DNA of 64,000 bases from DASSUW01 sp963730535 (GTDB lineage: Bacteria; Actinomycetota; Thermoleophilia; Solirubrobacterales; Solirubrobacteraceae), in contig CAVSRU010000005.1 of assembly GCA_963730535.1 (NCBI GenBank), positions 62,001-126,000 on the forward strand, written 5' to 3'. A model generated the notes under the pieces. It was not told where the DNA came from, did no database searches, and saw only the letters and a program-made list of their open reading frames with translations. Positions 63,786-64,000 of this stretch are shown here, one piece after another. The translations under genes and the position numbers were made by a program. Numbering within the stretch: position 1 is the first letter of the stretch; each line of letters begins with the position of its first letter.

Positions 63786-64000
63786 ATGCGCGACGAGGCG
63801 ACTTTCCGGGTCAAGGCCGGACTGGCCGAGATGCTCAAGGGCGGCGTGATCATGGACGTGGTCGACGCCGAGCAGGCCAAGATCGCCGAGGATTCGGGCG
63901 CCGCCGCGGTGATGGCGCTCGAGCGCGTGCCGGCCGACATCCGGCGCGACGGTGGCGTCGCCCGCATGTCCGACCCGCTGCTCGTCCGCGGCATCCAGGA
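63786..64000 (+). CDS. pdxS: Pyridoxal 5'-phosphate synthase subunit PdxS (partial)
   Basis: Lyase subunit that makes PLP from ribose 5-phosphate, glyceraldehyde 3-phosphate and ammonia from PdxT. The first 71 residues are present and typical: FRVKAGLAEMLKGGVIMDVV, EQAKIAEDSGAAAVMALERV, PADIRRDGGVARMSDP. The first active-site lysine lies beyond the window. The gene runs off the right end. Confidence 0.95.
   Translation, partial: MRDEATFRVKAGLAEMLKGGVIMDVVDAEQAKIAEDSGAAAVMALERVPADIRRDGGVARMSDPLLVRGIQ

Overview
This is a very GC-rich window with almost exclusive G/C at third codon positions and many start-to-stop gene overlaps. The recN-pyrG-xerD-deoB-mutM-recO-ppdK-dgt-dnaG housekeeping order, a mycobacterial LigB-type ATP-dependent ligase, an F420-type (LLM) oxidoreductase, DUF4031, MpsC and many LAL-type LuxR-like genes point to a deep actinobacterium, most likely class Thermoleophilia / order Solirubrobacterales (inference from gene content; no 16S rRNA is present). 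There are no insertion sequences, CRISPR arrays or phage genes.

Layout. 1-15.3 kb is housekeeping on the + strand: recN (3' end), pyrG, an M20 peptidase, a Nudix hydrolase, xerD, deoB, a secreted HELTH protease, mutM, a glutaredoxin (-), recO, ppdK, dgt, dnaG and tRNA-Asn. 15.5-29 kb is mixed accessory: STAS and MpsC proteins, a sulfatase, a methyltransferase, a glycosyltransferase, an LLM oxidoreductase, an HD-GYP/response-regulator pair, a PilZ protein, a haem peroxidase, and a CAT-anticodon tRNA whose 3' part is duplicated 0.7 kb away around a DUF4160/DUF2442 pair. 29-34 kb holds a LAL regulator, a redoxin and a papain-like protease. 34.9-39.2 kb is the most striking locus: a cyclic-di-GMP-I riboswitch in front of a TasA/camelysin-like protein, a SipW-type (ER-type) signal peptidase, a Cys-paired Ig-like repeat protein and a second TasA-like protein. 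39-45.9 kb has a nuclease, a permuted-papain amidase, an ABC exporter, corA and an EAL phosphodiesterase. 46-57.6 kb has three coiled-coil proteins, ligB, SDR/EamA/GntR genes, a Vps62-like protein and an isoaspartyl peptidase. 57.6-64 kb has a second LAL regulator, gluQ, rfbC, a RpiR regulator, HIRAN and zinc-ribbon proteins and the start of pdxS.

Themes. (1) Cyclic-di-GMP: HD-GYP, PilZ, EAL and the riboswitch lie within 23 kb, suggesting that the second messenger sets production of a TasA-like extracellular matrix. (2) A dispersed ~200-bp element with long terminal inverted repeats and two inner hairpins occurs three times (5325-5516, 47324-47531, 57444-57648), each time 9-15 nt after a + strand stop codon; inner stems of two copies differ by compensating changes. 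(3) Many genes have a TANNNT -10 box 6-10 nt before the start codon, a signature of leaderless mRNAs. (4) Six genes carry a single-base (+1) frame break, mostly in short G/C runs, which looks more like sequencing error than biology; names for those genes are secure but their intactness is not.
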